From positions 29,745 to 93,744 of the forward strand of contig NZ_SPMZ01000008.1 in NCBI RefSeq assembly GCF_012939995.1: a DNA stretch of 64,000 nucleotides, in the 5' to 3' direction. Within the stretch, counting starts at the first letter, position 1. Every line of letters starts with the position of its first letter. Made by a program: the position numbers and the translations under genes. The notes beneath the pieces are model-generated. The model was not told the DNA's origin, did not search any database, and saw nothing but the letters and a program-made list of their open reading frames with translations. Of this stretch, positions 36,226-44,907 are shown piece after piece. This stretch comes from Candidatus Competibacter phosphatis (GTDB lineage: Bacteria > Pseudomonadota > Gammaproteobacteria > Competibacterales > Competibacteraceae).

Positions 36226-37388
36226 TCTGGGACGAACTGGACAGCGGCCTTGCCCAACTGAAGGCGGATGGCCTGTTGCGCCGCCGCCGTACCCTGGAGG
36301 CGCCTTGTGGTCCGGAAGCATTGGTCGATGGCCGGCGGCTGATCGCGTTTTGCAGCAACGATTACCTCGGTTTGGCCAGCCATCCGGCCCTGGTCGCGGC
36401 GGCGCGGGCGGCGGCCGAACGCTGGGGAGTGGGTAGCGGCGCCTCGCATGTGGTGAGTGGTCACCTGCGGCCCCATCAGGCATTGGAGGAACGGTTGGCG
36501 GCCTTCGTGGGCCGCGAGCGGGCGCTGTATTTCGGTACCGGGTACATGGCCAATCTGGCGATCGTACCGGCGCTGGTGGGGCGCGACGACGCCGTGTTCG
36601 CCGACAAGCTGAATCACGCCTCGCTGATCGACGCCGCCTTGCTGGCGCGCGCCGAGCACCTGCGTTATCCGCATGGCGACATGGAGGCGCTTGCCCAGCG
36701 CCTGGAACGGAGCTCAGCCCGGCGCAAACTGATCCTCACCGACGCAGTGTTCAGCATGGATGGCGATCTGGCGCCGTTGCCGGAGCTGTTCGAACTGGCT
36801 GAACGTTTCGATGCCTGGCTGGTGGTCGACGATGCGCACGGCTTCGGAGTACTCGGCCCCGCTGGTCGAGGCAGCCTCGCCCATTTCGGGTTGCCACCCT
36901 CGCCACGCTTGATCCTGATGGGGACGCTCGGCAAGGCGGCCGGTGGGTCCGGCGCGTTCGTGGCCGGCGACCGGCGGGTGATCGAATGGCTGGCGCAGCG
37001 GGCGCGTCCGTACATTTTCACCACCGCTGCCAGTCCGATCATGGCCGCCGTGCTGCTGGCCAGTCTGGATCTGATCGCCGCGGGCGACGACCGACGTACC
37101 CATTTACAAGAGCTGATCGCCCGCTTGCGAGTCGGGTTCGCCGACTTGCCGTGGCGTTTGTTGCCGTCCCGGACGGCGATCCAGCCGCTGCTGGTCGGCG
37201 ACAACGAAGCCGCCGTGCGGTTGTCCGAACGTTTGTTCGAGCGTGGCCTGTGGGTGCCGGCCATCCGGCCGCCCACCGTGCCGGTCGGAACCGCCCGCTT
37301 GCGGGTTTCCCTCTCCGCCGCGCACGATGCCAGTCAGCTTGACGCCCTCATCACGACTCTACATGACTGTGCCGATTGCCCTAACTAG
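36222..37388 (+). CDS. bioF: 8-amino-7-oxononanoate synthase
   Basis: PLP enzyme joining pimeloyl thioester and alanine to make KAPA. 388 residues. FCSNDYLGLASHP near the start, VVDDAHGFGVLGPAGRG, and LMGTLGKAAGGSGAFV with K238 as the PLP lysine. The ATG overlaps the bioA TGA. The bioC start lies 26 bp inside this gene. Confidence 0.96.
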   Translation: MIWDELDSGLAQLKADGLLRRRRTLEAPCGPEALVDGRRLIAFCSNDYLGLASHPALVAAARAAAERWGVGSGASHVVSGHLRPHQALEERLAAFVGRERALYFGTGYMANLAIVPALVGRDDAVFADKLNHASLIDAALLARAEHLRYPHGDMEALAQRLERSSARRKLILTDAVFSMDGDLAPLPELFELAERFDAWLVVDDAHGFGVLGPAGRGSLAHFGLPPSPRLILMGTLGKAAGGSGAFVAGDRRVIEWLAQRARPYIFTTAASPIMAAVLLASLDLIAAGDDRRTHLQELIARLRVGFADLPWRLLPSRTAIQPLLVGDNEAAVRLSERLFERGLWVPAIRPPTVPVGTARLRVSLSAAHDASQLDALITTLHDCADCPN

Positions 37389-38181
37389 CCCGCCCGTCGC
37401 GCTGCCGGCCAAGCAGCGCATCCGACAAGCCTTCGACCGGGCGGCGGCGACCTACGATGCCGCCGCCGATGTCCAGCGGGAGGTATGCGACCGGTTGGCG
37501 ATCTGTTTCCAGCAGGCCGGCATCGATCTCGATCCTGAAGCCATTCTGGACGCGGGCTGCGGCACCGGTTACGGCGCATTCTGGCTGCGGCAACGTTGGC
37601 CGCGCGCCCAGTTGGCGTTGATCGATTTCGCGCCCGGCATGCTGGTAACCGCTCGTGCCCATGGTACCGGCGCGGCGCTGGTCTGCGCCGATATCGAGGC
37701 CCTGCCGCTGATTGGCGGCGGTTTCGATTTGTACTGGTCCAGTTTGGCTTGGCAGTGGAACGATCCCGGCTGGTGTCTGGCCGAGGCCAGGCGGGTGCTG
37801 AAAGCCGGCGGCGCGCTGGCGGTCGCCACCTTGGGAACCGATAACTTCCCCGAATTGCGCCATGCGTTCGCCGCGATCGATGAATACAGTCATGTGCTGA
37901 CCATGGCGCCGCCCGAGCGTCTGCTGGCCGATTGCGCGGCTGGCGGCTGGAAGGTGCTGATTTGGCAACGGCAGCCGGTGTGCCGACATTATCCCGATTT
38001 GCGGACCCTGCTGCGGGCGGTCAAGGCGGTTGGAGCGCGCGAGGTCGAGCAGCGCCGCCCCACACCCTTGAGTCGTGGTGCCTGGCAGGCCATCGCCGCG
38101 CGCTACGAACGGTTGCGGGAAGCCGCTGGCCTACCGCTGACCTACGATGCGGTATGGTTGATCGCCACGAGAACGGGTTGA
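37363..38181 (+). CDS. bioC: Malonyl-ACP O-methyltransferase BioC
   Basis: SAM-dependent methyltransferase that caps malonyl-ACP to prime pimelate synthesis. 272 residues from ATG 37363, which gives a typical BioC N-terminus (KQRIRQAFDRAAATYDAAADVQ). The SAM motif is ILDAGCGTGYGAFWL, and the second strand ends ALIDFAPGML. DLYWSSLAWQWNDP is also typical. A longer start would lie deep in bioF. Confidence 0.92.
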   Translation: MTVPIALTSPPVALPAKQRIRQAFDRAAATYDAAADVQREVCDRLAICFQQAGIDLDPEAILDAGCGTGYGAFWLRQRWPRAQLALIDFAPGMLVTARAHGTGAALVCADIEALPLIGGGFDLYWSSLAWQWNDPGWCLAEARRVLKAGGALAVATLGTDNFPELRHAFAAIDEYSHVLTMAPPERLLADCAAGGWKVLIWQRQPVCRHYPDLRTLLRAVKAVGAREVEQRRPTPLSRGAWQAIAARYERLREAAGLPLTYDAVWLIATRTG

Positions 38182-38184
38182 ACG

Positions 38185-38880
38185 ATGGTCATGAAGCAGG
38201 CGTTTTTCGTAACCGGCACCGATACCGAGGTCGGCAAGACTCATGTGACCTGTGCCCTGTTGCACGCCACGCGCCGGCAAGGTCGGACCACGGTCGGCAT
38301 GAAACCGATCGCGGCGGGCGTTGGGGATGACGGACATAATGAAGACGTCACGCGCCTGCTGGCGGCTGGTTCCATCACGCCGCCGCGCGATTGGATCAAC
38401 CCCTTTCTGTACGATCCGTTCATCGCCCCGCATATCGCGGCCCGCATGGCGGGTCGGCCGATCGAGATGCCGGTGATTCAGCAAGCGTTCGAGCGCTTGC
38501 AAGCCCTAGCGGACGTGGTGTGGGTGGAAGGCGTGGGCGGGTTTCGGGTACCGCTGGACGAAGGCCGCGATACGGCCGATTTGGCGCGCATGCTGGCCTT
38601 GCCGGTGGTGCTGGTGGTCGGTATGCGGCTGGGTTGCATCAATCACGCGCTGCTCACCGCCGAAGCGATCGCCCGGCGGGAGTTGACGTTGGCGGGGTGG
38701 GTCGCCAATCGCATCGATCCGGCCATGAACTGCTTCGAGGCGAATCTCGACACGCTTCGCGCCCGGCTGAACGCACCGTTGTTGGGGGTGGTTCCGTACG
38801 GCGACAGTTCCGAGCAGGCTGCATCGATGCTGGGTTTATCGGTTTTGCCGGGTTTCGCTGTCGCGCCATCGACCGTCTGA
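38185..38880 (+). CDS. bioD: Dethiobiotin synthetase
   Basis: ATP-dependent carboxylase closing the ureido ring of dethiobiotin. 231 residues. P-loop VTGTDTEVGKTHVTCALL near the start, MKPIAAG, and EGVGGFRVPL in the middle. It starts 3 bp after bioC and ends the biotin operon. It converges on cspA with a terminator between them. Confidence 0.95.
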   Translation: MVMKQAFFVTGTDTEVGKTHVTCALLHATRRQGRTTVGMKPIAAGVGDDGHNEDVTRLLAAGSITPPRDWINPFLYDPFIAPHIAARMAGRPIEMPVIQQAFERLQALADVVWVEGVGGFRVPLDEGRDTADLARMLALPVVLVVGMRLGCINHALLTAEAIARRELTLAGWVANRIDPAMNCFEANLDTLRARLNAPLLGVVPYGDSSEQAASMLGLSVLPGFAVAPSTV

Positions 38881-38942
38881 AGCGGGATATGCGACACCCT
38901 CGCGCTCGATACGGAGACGAGCGGTGCGGGCGGAAGGATGCG

Positions 38943-38972
38943 AAAAAAAGCCCGGGATAACCGGGCTTTCTT
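38943..38972. terminator. Bidirectional terminator between bioD and cspA
   Basis: Stem AAGCCCGG / CCGGGCTT with a GATAA loop, preceded by a seven-A run on the + strand. For the minus-strand cspA this gives a classic hairpin followed by seven Us. It can also end the bio transcript. Confidence 0.88.
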
Positions 38973-38999
38973 AGGAATCTGGACAGCCGAACGAAAAAT

Positions 39000-39212
39000 C
39001 TAGTCTTGGTCCAGGGGCTTGATGTTGGTTGCTTGTTTGCCTTTTGGCCCCATGGTGACGTCGAAGGAAACTTTCTGATTTTCCTTGAGCGTCTTGAAGC
39101 CGCGCGCCTGAATCGCGGAAAAGTGCGCAAACACGTCGTCGCCGCCGTTATCGGGCGTAATGAAACCGAACCCCTTGGATTCGTTAAACCATTTGACGGT
39201 ACCAGTGACCAT
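39000..39212 (-). CDS. cspA: Cold-shock protein
   Basis: 70-residue cold-shock domain protein. Both RNA-binding motifs are intact: KGFGFITP (RNP1) and DVFAHFSAI (RNP2). It should act as an RNA chaperone. A likely promoter lies about 150 bp upstream, which would give the long leader typical of cold-inducible csp genes. A strong terminator follows. Confidence 0.95.
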   Translation of the reverse strand: MVTGTVKWFNESKGFGFITPDNGGDDVFAHFSAIQARGFKTLKENQKVSFDVTMGPKGKQATNIKPLDQD

Positions 39213-39361
39213 ATTGATGCATTTCCTGAGAACTAAGGGTATTGGAACAATCGGGCGGAAACCCGAACAAGCCGCACGAATTCAAGACGGGGAAAATGAC
39301 GGACTGAATAACCGACGGTCGTTGCAGCGACGAGCAAATTCACCACTTAAAAATCATACGC
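39213..39361 (-). promoter_or_regulatory. Long 5' leader of cspA
   Basis: About 149 nt separate the predicted transcription start from the cspA start codon, without another gene. Cold-shock genes such as E. coli cspA carry leaders of similar length that refold with temperature. The equivalence here is inference. Confidence 0.5.
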
Positions 39362-39367
39362 ACCAAA

Positions 39368-39396
39368 ACTATAGGCGAAGCCCATCGGTAGGGCAA
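39368..39396 (-). promoter_or_regulatory. Sigma-70 promoter for cspA
   Basis: On the minus strand TTGCCC and TATAGT are 17 bases apart, which is an optimal spacing. Transcription would start about 7 bases downstream. Confidence 0.7.
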
Positions 39397-39452
39397 GTTG
39401 ATTTTCGTGCAGGGCATTTTTGCTTTTATTCCTACTTTTATTCTTGTTCTCA

Positions 39453-39920
39453 TCATAGCTCCTTGGCCATCACCAGTGCGTCTTCCCGCCCGCCGGCGGC
39501 GGGGTAATAGCCCGGCCGCAAGCCGATTTCGCAAAAGCCGGCGGAGCTGTAAAGCCGTAAGGCGGCGGTGTTGGTGGGGCGGACTTCCAGGAATACGCTC
39601 TGCACCTCAGCGGTGCGCGCCAGTTCGAGCAGGTGTTCCAGCATGCGCCGCGACAGCCCACGTCCCCGCAGTTCCGGGCGCACGCAAAGGTTAAGGATGT
39701 GGGCTTCGCCAGCCGCCGCCGACATCACGCCGTAGGTTTGGATGAAGCCGTGCGGGGTTTCCAATACCTGGCAGTGGTAACCGACCCGGATACAGTCGCG
39801 GAAGATGCTTTCGGTCCAGGAGAATTCATAAGCGCGTTTCTCGATCAAGAGCACTTCCCGGAGATCGGCGTAGAGCATTTGTCGAAACTGGCTGGCTCGG
39901 GATTCCCGTAAGGCTTTCAT
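39453..39920 (-). CDS. rimI: Ribosomal protein alanine acetyltransferase RimI
   Basis: 155-residue GNAT enzyme that acetylates the N-terminus of ribosomal protein S18. The acetyl-CoA motif is VRPELRGRGLSRRMLEHLL, and ILNLCVRP, EVRPTNTAALRLYSSAGF, and GLRPGYYP are typical. The ATG at 39920 overlaps the glycosylase stop by 4 bp. A shorter start at 39878 (MLYADLREV) is possible. In E. coli rimI follows holD; here it follows a glycosylase with a HolD-like N-terminus. Confidence 0.9.
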   Translation of the reverse strand: MKALRESRASQFRQMLYADLREVLLIEKRAYEFSWTESIFRDCIRVGYHCQVLETPHGFIQTYGVMSAAAGEAHILNLCVRPELRGRGLSRRMLEHLLELARTAEVQSVFLEVRPTNTAALRLYSSAGFCEIGLRPGYYPAAGGREDALVMAKEL

Positions 39921-40863
39921 GACTCGGCGAGCTTCCGAGCCGACTCGCCCGCGACGGTGGTCATGGCGCGTCGCGCCAGCCGCAGGTCGTCCCAGACCTT
40001 GCGCTTCTCGCGCGGCGAGCGCAGCAGGTAGGCGGGATGGTAGGTTACCACCAGCGGAATTTGCGCCGGACCGAAACGGTGAACCCGGCCGCGCAGCTTA
40101 CCGATCTGGGTGTCGGTATCCAACAGATTCTGGGCGGCAATGCGACCTACAGCGAGGATAATACGCGGTCGGATCAACTCGATCTGTCGTTCCAGGAACG
40201 GCCGGCAGAGGTTGGCCTCGGTGGGTGCCGGGTCGCGGTTTTCCGGCGGGCGGCATTTCAGAATATTGGCGATATAGACCTGCTCGCGTTTCAGGCCGAT
40301 CGCCAGCAGCATCGGGTTGAGCAGCTTGCCGGCCCGGCCGACGAACGGCTCGCCGAGCCGGTCCTCGTCGCGCCGGGGGCCTCGCCGATCACCAGCCAGT
40401 CGGCCTTGTGGTCGCCGACCCCGAACACGGCTTGGGTGCGGGTGGCGCACAGGCCGCAGGCGGTGCATTGCCGGGCTTCCGTTGCGAGTTCTTCCCAATC
40501 CATCCGGGCGATGCGCGCTTCACGGCTGGGCGCGGGTGGTGTGAAGACCTGATCGGCGGCGGTTTCGAATACCGGTTCCCAATCGTCCGTCATGGGTGGA
40601 ATCCAGTCGTCAGGGGGTAAAGATTCGAAGTCCTCCACGTCCCTCATGCTGGTCGGCTGGGGTCCATCCCAAGGGTTCTCTTCCTCGGCAAAGGAGGGGT
40701 GCGCGGCGGCGGGATTGGGCGAGAGGGTGGACGCCTCCAAGCCTTCCGCCACGGGTGGAAGCGAGGAATCCGCTGCTTGCGGATGCCCGGCCAATGGCCG
40801 GCGCGGCAGCCACAAGGAAATGCCCAGCGCGGCTAGGTACTCGCGTTTGCGGTCGCCGGTCAC
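39917..40863 (-). pseudogene. Type-4 (Fe-S) uracil-DNA glycosylase with HolD-like N-terminus, frame broken once
   Basis: Removes uracil from DNA. The UDG4 domain occupies about residues 120-315: CTACGLCATRTQAVFGVG and CRPPENRDPAPTEANLC give the four cluster cysteines, WLVIGEAPG is motif A, and VVTYHPAYLLRSP is motif B. The N-terminus reads REYLAALGISLWLPRRPL, resembling psi (HolD) of the clamp loader, followed by an acidic, Pro-rich linker (about 30-115). A one-base loss near 40374-40380 breaks the frame; adding one C or G gives 315 residues and GEPFVGRAGKLL. It overlaps rimI by 4 bp. Confidence 0.8.
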
Positions 40864-40872
40864 GGGGTTTGC

Positions 40873-42408
40873 TCACAGCAGTTGCGGATGCGCCCGCTCG
40901 GCGGGTTGCAACACCTTGTTGAGCGCGTTCACATAAGCCTTGGCCGAGGCGATCACGATGTCGGTATCGGCGCCCTGGCCGTTGACGATCCGGCCGCTCT
41001 TGGAGACTCGCACCGTCACCTCGCCCTGGGAATCGGTGCCGCTGGTGATGTTGTTGACCGAGTACAGCAACAGGTCGGTGCCGGTCTGCAAGATGCTTTC
41101 GATTGCCTTGAACGAGGCATCCACCGGACCGCCGCCATCCGCAGTCGCTTTGCGTTCCTCGCCGTCCACCGACAGGGTGACCTGGGCGCTCGGCGTTTCG
41201 CCGGTTTCCGAGCAGACCCGCAGGTAAAGCAGCTTGACCCGCTCGTTTTCCGCCGTCAGATAAGCGTCAGTGACCAGTGCCTGCAAGTCTTCGTCGTACA
41301 CCTCATGCTTTTTGTCGGCCAGTTCCTTGAAGCGGGCGAAGGCATCGTTCAACTCCTCTTCGGTTGCGAAACTGGCGCCCAATTCCTCCAGTCGCGTGCG
41401 GAAGGCATTGCGGCCCGAGTGCTTGCCCATGACCATGCGGTTGGCGCTCCAGCCCACATCCTCGGCGCGCATGATCTCGTAGGTTTCGCGGTGTTTGAGC
41501 ACGCCGTCCTGATGAATGCCGGATTCGTGGGCGAAGGCGTTGGCGCCGACGATGGCTTTGTTCGGTTGCACCGGAAAGCCGGTGATGTTGGCCACCAGCC
41601 GCGAGGCCGGCACGATCTGGGTGGTGTCGATGCCGGTTTCCAGTTGAAATACGTCGTGGCGGGTGCGCACCGTCATCACGATCTCTTCCAGCGAAGCGTT
41701 GCCGGCTCGTTCGCCCAGGCCGTTGATGGTGCATTCCACTTGGCGCGCGCCGGCCAGTACCGCCGCCAATGAGTTGGCCACCGCCAGCCCCAGGTCGTTG
41801 TGGCAATGGATCGAGAAGATGGCCTTGTCGGCATTCGGTACCCGCTCGATCAGACTGCGGATGGTGTGGGCGAACTGGTCGGGAACGTTGTAGCCGACTG
41901 TGTCGGGGATGTTGATGGTGCGGGCGCCGGCATTGATCACCGCCTCGACGATCCGGCACAGAAAGTCGAGTTCCGAACGACCGGCGTCCTCGGCCGAGAA
42001 TTCCACGTCGTCGGTCCAGCGTCGGGCGCGGCGTACCGCCTCGACCGCTCGTTCTATCACCTGGTCCGGTTCCATGCGCAGTTTCATCTGCATGTGGATT
42101 GGCGAGGTGGCGATGAAGGTGTGGACACGGCCCGCCGCCGCCTCTTTCAACGCCTCGCCGGCCCGGTCGATGTCGACGTCGGCGGCGCGCGCCAGGCCGC
42201 AGACCACGCTGTCCTTGACCGCTCGCGCCACCGCCCGCACCGCTTCGAAATCGCCAGGGCTGGCGATCGGAAAACCGGCTTCGATCACGTCGACTCGCAT
42301 CCGCTCCAGCATCTTGGCGATGCGGACTTTCTCTTCCTTGGTCATGGACGCGCCGGGGCTTTGCTCGCCGTCGCGCAGGGTGGTGTCGAAGATAATCAGT
42401 TTGTTCAT
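40873..42408 (-). CDS. leuA: 2-isopropylmalate synthase
   Basis: First committed step of leucine synthesis: acetyl-CoA plus 2-oxoisovalerate. 511 residues. TIM-barrel signatures are [34 protein letters not shown], and [15 protein letters not shown]. The C-terminal LeuA regulatory domain that gives leucine feedback inhibition is present (about 390-505). It ends 10 bp before the glycosylase gene. I see no leader peptide rich in Leu upstream. Confidence 0.96.
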   Translation of the reverse strand: MNKLIIFDTTLRDGEQSPGASMTKEEKVRIAKMLERMRVDVIEAGFPIASPGDFEAVRAVARAVKDSVVCGLARAADVDIDRAGEALKEAAAGRVHTFIATSPIHMQMKLRMEPDQVIERAVEAVRRARRWTDDVEFSAEDAGRSELDFLCRIVEAVINAGARTINIPDTVGYNVPDQFAHTIRSLIERVPNADKAIFSIHCHNDLGLAVANSLAAVLAGARQVECTINGLGERAGNASLEEIVMTVRTRHDVFQLETGIDTTQIVPASRLVANITGFPVQPNKAIVGANAFAHESGIHQDGVLKHRETYEIMRAEDVGWSANRMVMGKHSGRNAFRTRLEELGASFATEEELNDAFARFKELADKKHEVYDEDLQALVTDAYLTAENERVKLLYLRVCSETGETPSAQVTLSVDGEERKATADGGGPVDASFKAIESILQTGTDLLLYSVNNITSGTDSQGEVTVRVSKSGRIVNGQGADTDIVIASAKAYVNALNKVLQPAERAHPQLL

Positions 42409-42643
42409 GCGGGTGTTCTCCAGTGAGGTTCGATCGCCGCGCCGGTGGCTGGCGGAGCCGGCGGACCATGGCGGTTGATTATGGCGATTTTGCGAGGTTT
42501 GTCAGCCGAATGTTGGGTGGTGCCGGGCTGACGCCCAGCTCGGCGCGCGCCGTCTGGCATTAGGGCGTCGGGGTGCTTTTCGCCGGACGGCCGGTGATAG
42601 CCTGTTACAATGATAAGCTCTAGTCATGGAGTCAGGAGATTGT

Positions 42644-44788
42644 ATGTCTCAATCGCTTTGGCCTGGTAAACCCTATCCGCTTGGCGCGGATTGGAATGGT
42701 GAAGGCACCAATTTCGCGCTGTTTTCGGAAAACGCCACCAAGGTTGAGCTATGCCTGTTCGATGAGCAAGATCACGAAACCCGACTGGAGCTTAAGGAGG
42801 TCGATAAGTTCATCTGGCACGGTTACGCGCCGGAAATCGGACCGGGGCAACGTTATGGTTTTCGGGTGCATGGACCGTTCGCGCCACAGGAAGGGCATCG
42901 TTTCAATCCCAACAAGCTGCTGATCGATCCCTACGCCAAGGCGCTCGATGGCGATGTCCAGCCTGGTGAAGCCATTTTCGGCTATCCGTGGGATCAGCCC
43001 GAGGACGATCTGGCCTTTTCCGAAAGCGACAGTGCGCCGCTGATGCCGAAGGCCGTGGTGGTCGACCCGCATTTCGATTGGGAAGGTGACGAACTGCTGC
43101 GCACGCCTTGGCATGAAACCGTCATTTACGAATTGCACGTTCGGGGTTTCACCCGTCTGCACCCGGACATTCCGCCAGAGCTGCGCGGCACCTATGCCGG
43201 CCTGGCGCATCCCGCCACTCTCGCCCATCTGCATTCATTGGATGTGACCGCCGTCGAGCTAATGCCGATTCACCATTATCTGGCGCATCCCGGCCATCTG
43301 AACAGCAAAGGTTTGAGCAACTACTGGGGTTACGATTCGCTGAATTACTTTGCGCCGTATTTCGGCTACAGCGCCAGTGGCGGCAACGGTGAACAAGTGC
43401 GCGAATTCAAGGGCATGGTCAAGCTGCTGCACCAGGCTGGCATCGAGGTGATCCTGGACGTGGTCTACAACCACACCGGCGAAGGCAGCCAGATGGGGCC
43501 GACTCTGAGTCTGCGCGGGGTGGACAATGCCGCTTATTACCGGCTGGTTGAAGACAATCCCCGCTACTACATGGATTTCACCGGTTGCGGCAATTCGCTC
43601 AACGTCCGTCACCCGCAAGTGCTCAAGCTGATCATGGACAGTCTGCGCTACTGGGTGCTGGAGATGCACGTCGACGGCTTTCGTTTCGATCTGGCCTCGG
43701 CGCTGGCGCGGGAGCTGTACGCCGTCGACCGGCTGGCCGCCTTTTTCGACATCATCCACCAGGACCCGGTGCTGTCGAATGTGAAACTGATTGCCGAGCC
43801 TTGGGACGTGGGCGACGGCGGTTATCAGGTGGGCGGTTTTCCACTGCTGTGGTCGGAATGGAATGGTCGCTATCGGGACACGGTGCGTGATTTCTGGCAC
43901 GGCGAATCAAGCCGGCTGGCCGACTTTGCCTTTCGTTTCACCGGCAGTTCCGATCTGTATCAGTCCAATGGCCGTAATCCCAGCGCCAGCATCAATTTCA
44001 TCACCGCGCACGACGGCTTCACCCTACGCGACCTGGTCAGTTACAACGAAAAGCACAACGACGCCAATGGCGAAGACAACCGCGACGGCGAATCGCATAA
44101 CCGTTCTTGGAACTGTGGCGCTGAAGGCGAGACGAATGATTGGACCGTGTTGAATCTGCGCCAGCGCCAGCAGCGCAATTTTCTGGCGACGCTGTTCCTG
44201 TCGCAGGGCGTTCCCATGCTGCTGGCCGGCGACGAAATGGGCCGTGCCCAGCATGGGAACAATAATGCCTATTGTCAGGATAACGAGATCTCCTGGCTGA
44301 ACTGGGATCTGCCGGAGGAAAACGCGGCGCTGCTGGAATTCGTGCGCGAGTTGATGGCGTTCCGCTACGAACATCCGGTGTTGCGTCGGCGCAAATGGTT
44401 CCAGGGGCAGTCGATCCATGGTTCCGGCGTGCACGACATCCTCTGGTTCAACCCCGATGGCGGCGAGATGACCGAGGAGCAATGGCATGACGGCTTGGCC
44501 AAGGCCATTGGGATTTTTCTGAACGGCGAGGAAATCGCCACCCCCAACCAGCGCGGCGAGCGGATCATCGACGATAGCTTTATTCTGCTGTTCAATGCCG
44601 ATCACGAGCCGGTGGAATTCAGTCTGCCCGAGGATCTGCGTGACTGGGCATGGCGGACGGTGATGGATACTGCCCAACCCCGCTTTTTGCAACGCGGCCG
44701 TGGTTATGGGGCCGAAGCGCCGGAAGTGCCGGTGGCTGGCCGGGCGTTGGTAGTCTTGCAGCGGCCATCCAGCGCCAATAACCAATAG
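42644..44788 (+). CDS. glgX: Glycogen debranching enzyme GlgX
   Basis: 714-residue GH13 enzyme that cleaves alpha-1,6 branches of limit dextrin. Domains: CBM48 (about 5-110), GH13 barrel (about 160-560), C-terminal beta domain. Catalytic residues are Asp in MHVDGFRFDLASAL, Glu in LIAEPWD, and Asp in ITAHDGFTL. ATG 42644 has AGGAG six bases upstream. It leads a + strand glgX-treZ-treY set. Confidence 0.94.
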   Translation: MSQSLWPGKPYPLGADWNGEGTNFALFSENATKVELCLFDEQDHETRLELKEVDKFIWHGYAPEIGPGQRYGFRVHGPFAPQEGHRFNPNKLLIDPYAKALDGDVQPGEAIFGYPWDQPEDDLAFSESDSAPLMPKAVVVDPHFDWEGDELLRTPWHETVIYELHVRGFTRLHPDIPPELRGTYAGLAHPATLAHLHSLDVTAVELMPIHHYLAHPGHLNSKGLSNYWGYDSLNYFAPYFGYSASGGNGEQVREFKGMVKLLHQAGIEVILDVVYNHTGEGSQMGPTLSLRGVDNAAYYRLVEDNPRYYMDFTGCGNSLNVRHPQVLKLIMDSLRYWVLEMHVDGFRFDLASALARELYAVDRLAAFFDIIHQDPVLSNVKLIAEPWDVGDGGYQVGGFPLLWSEWNGRYRDTVRDFWHGESSRLADFAFRFTGSSDLYQSNGRNPSASINFITAHDGFTLRDLVSYNEKHNDANGEDNRDGESHNRSWNCGAEGETNDWTVLNLRQRQQRNFLATLFLSQGVPMLLAGDEMGRAQHGNNNAYCQDNEISWLNWDLPEENAALLEFVRELMAFRYEHPVLRRRKWFQGQSIHGSGVHDILWFNPDGGEMTEEQWHDGLAKAIGIFLNGEEIATPNQRGERIIDDSFILLFNADHEPVEFSLPEDLRDWAWRTVMDTAQPRFLQRGRGYGAEAPEVPVAGRALVVLQRPSSANNQ

Positions 44789-44907
44789 TCGTAACCGTAG
44801 CCGTAGGGTACGCAATACGTATCCTGCCCAGCTTCCAGTCTTATGTCTTGCCGATAAACCGGCAACTCAATCCACTGACCACGACCCGCCAAGGAGGCAT
44901 CGTTCCC

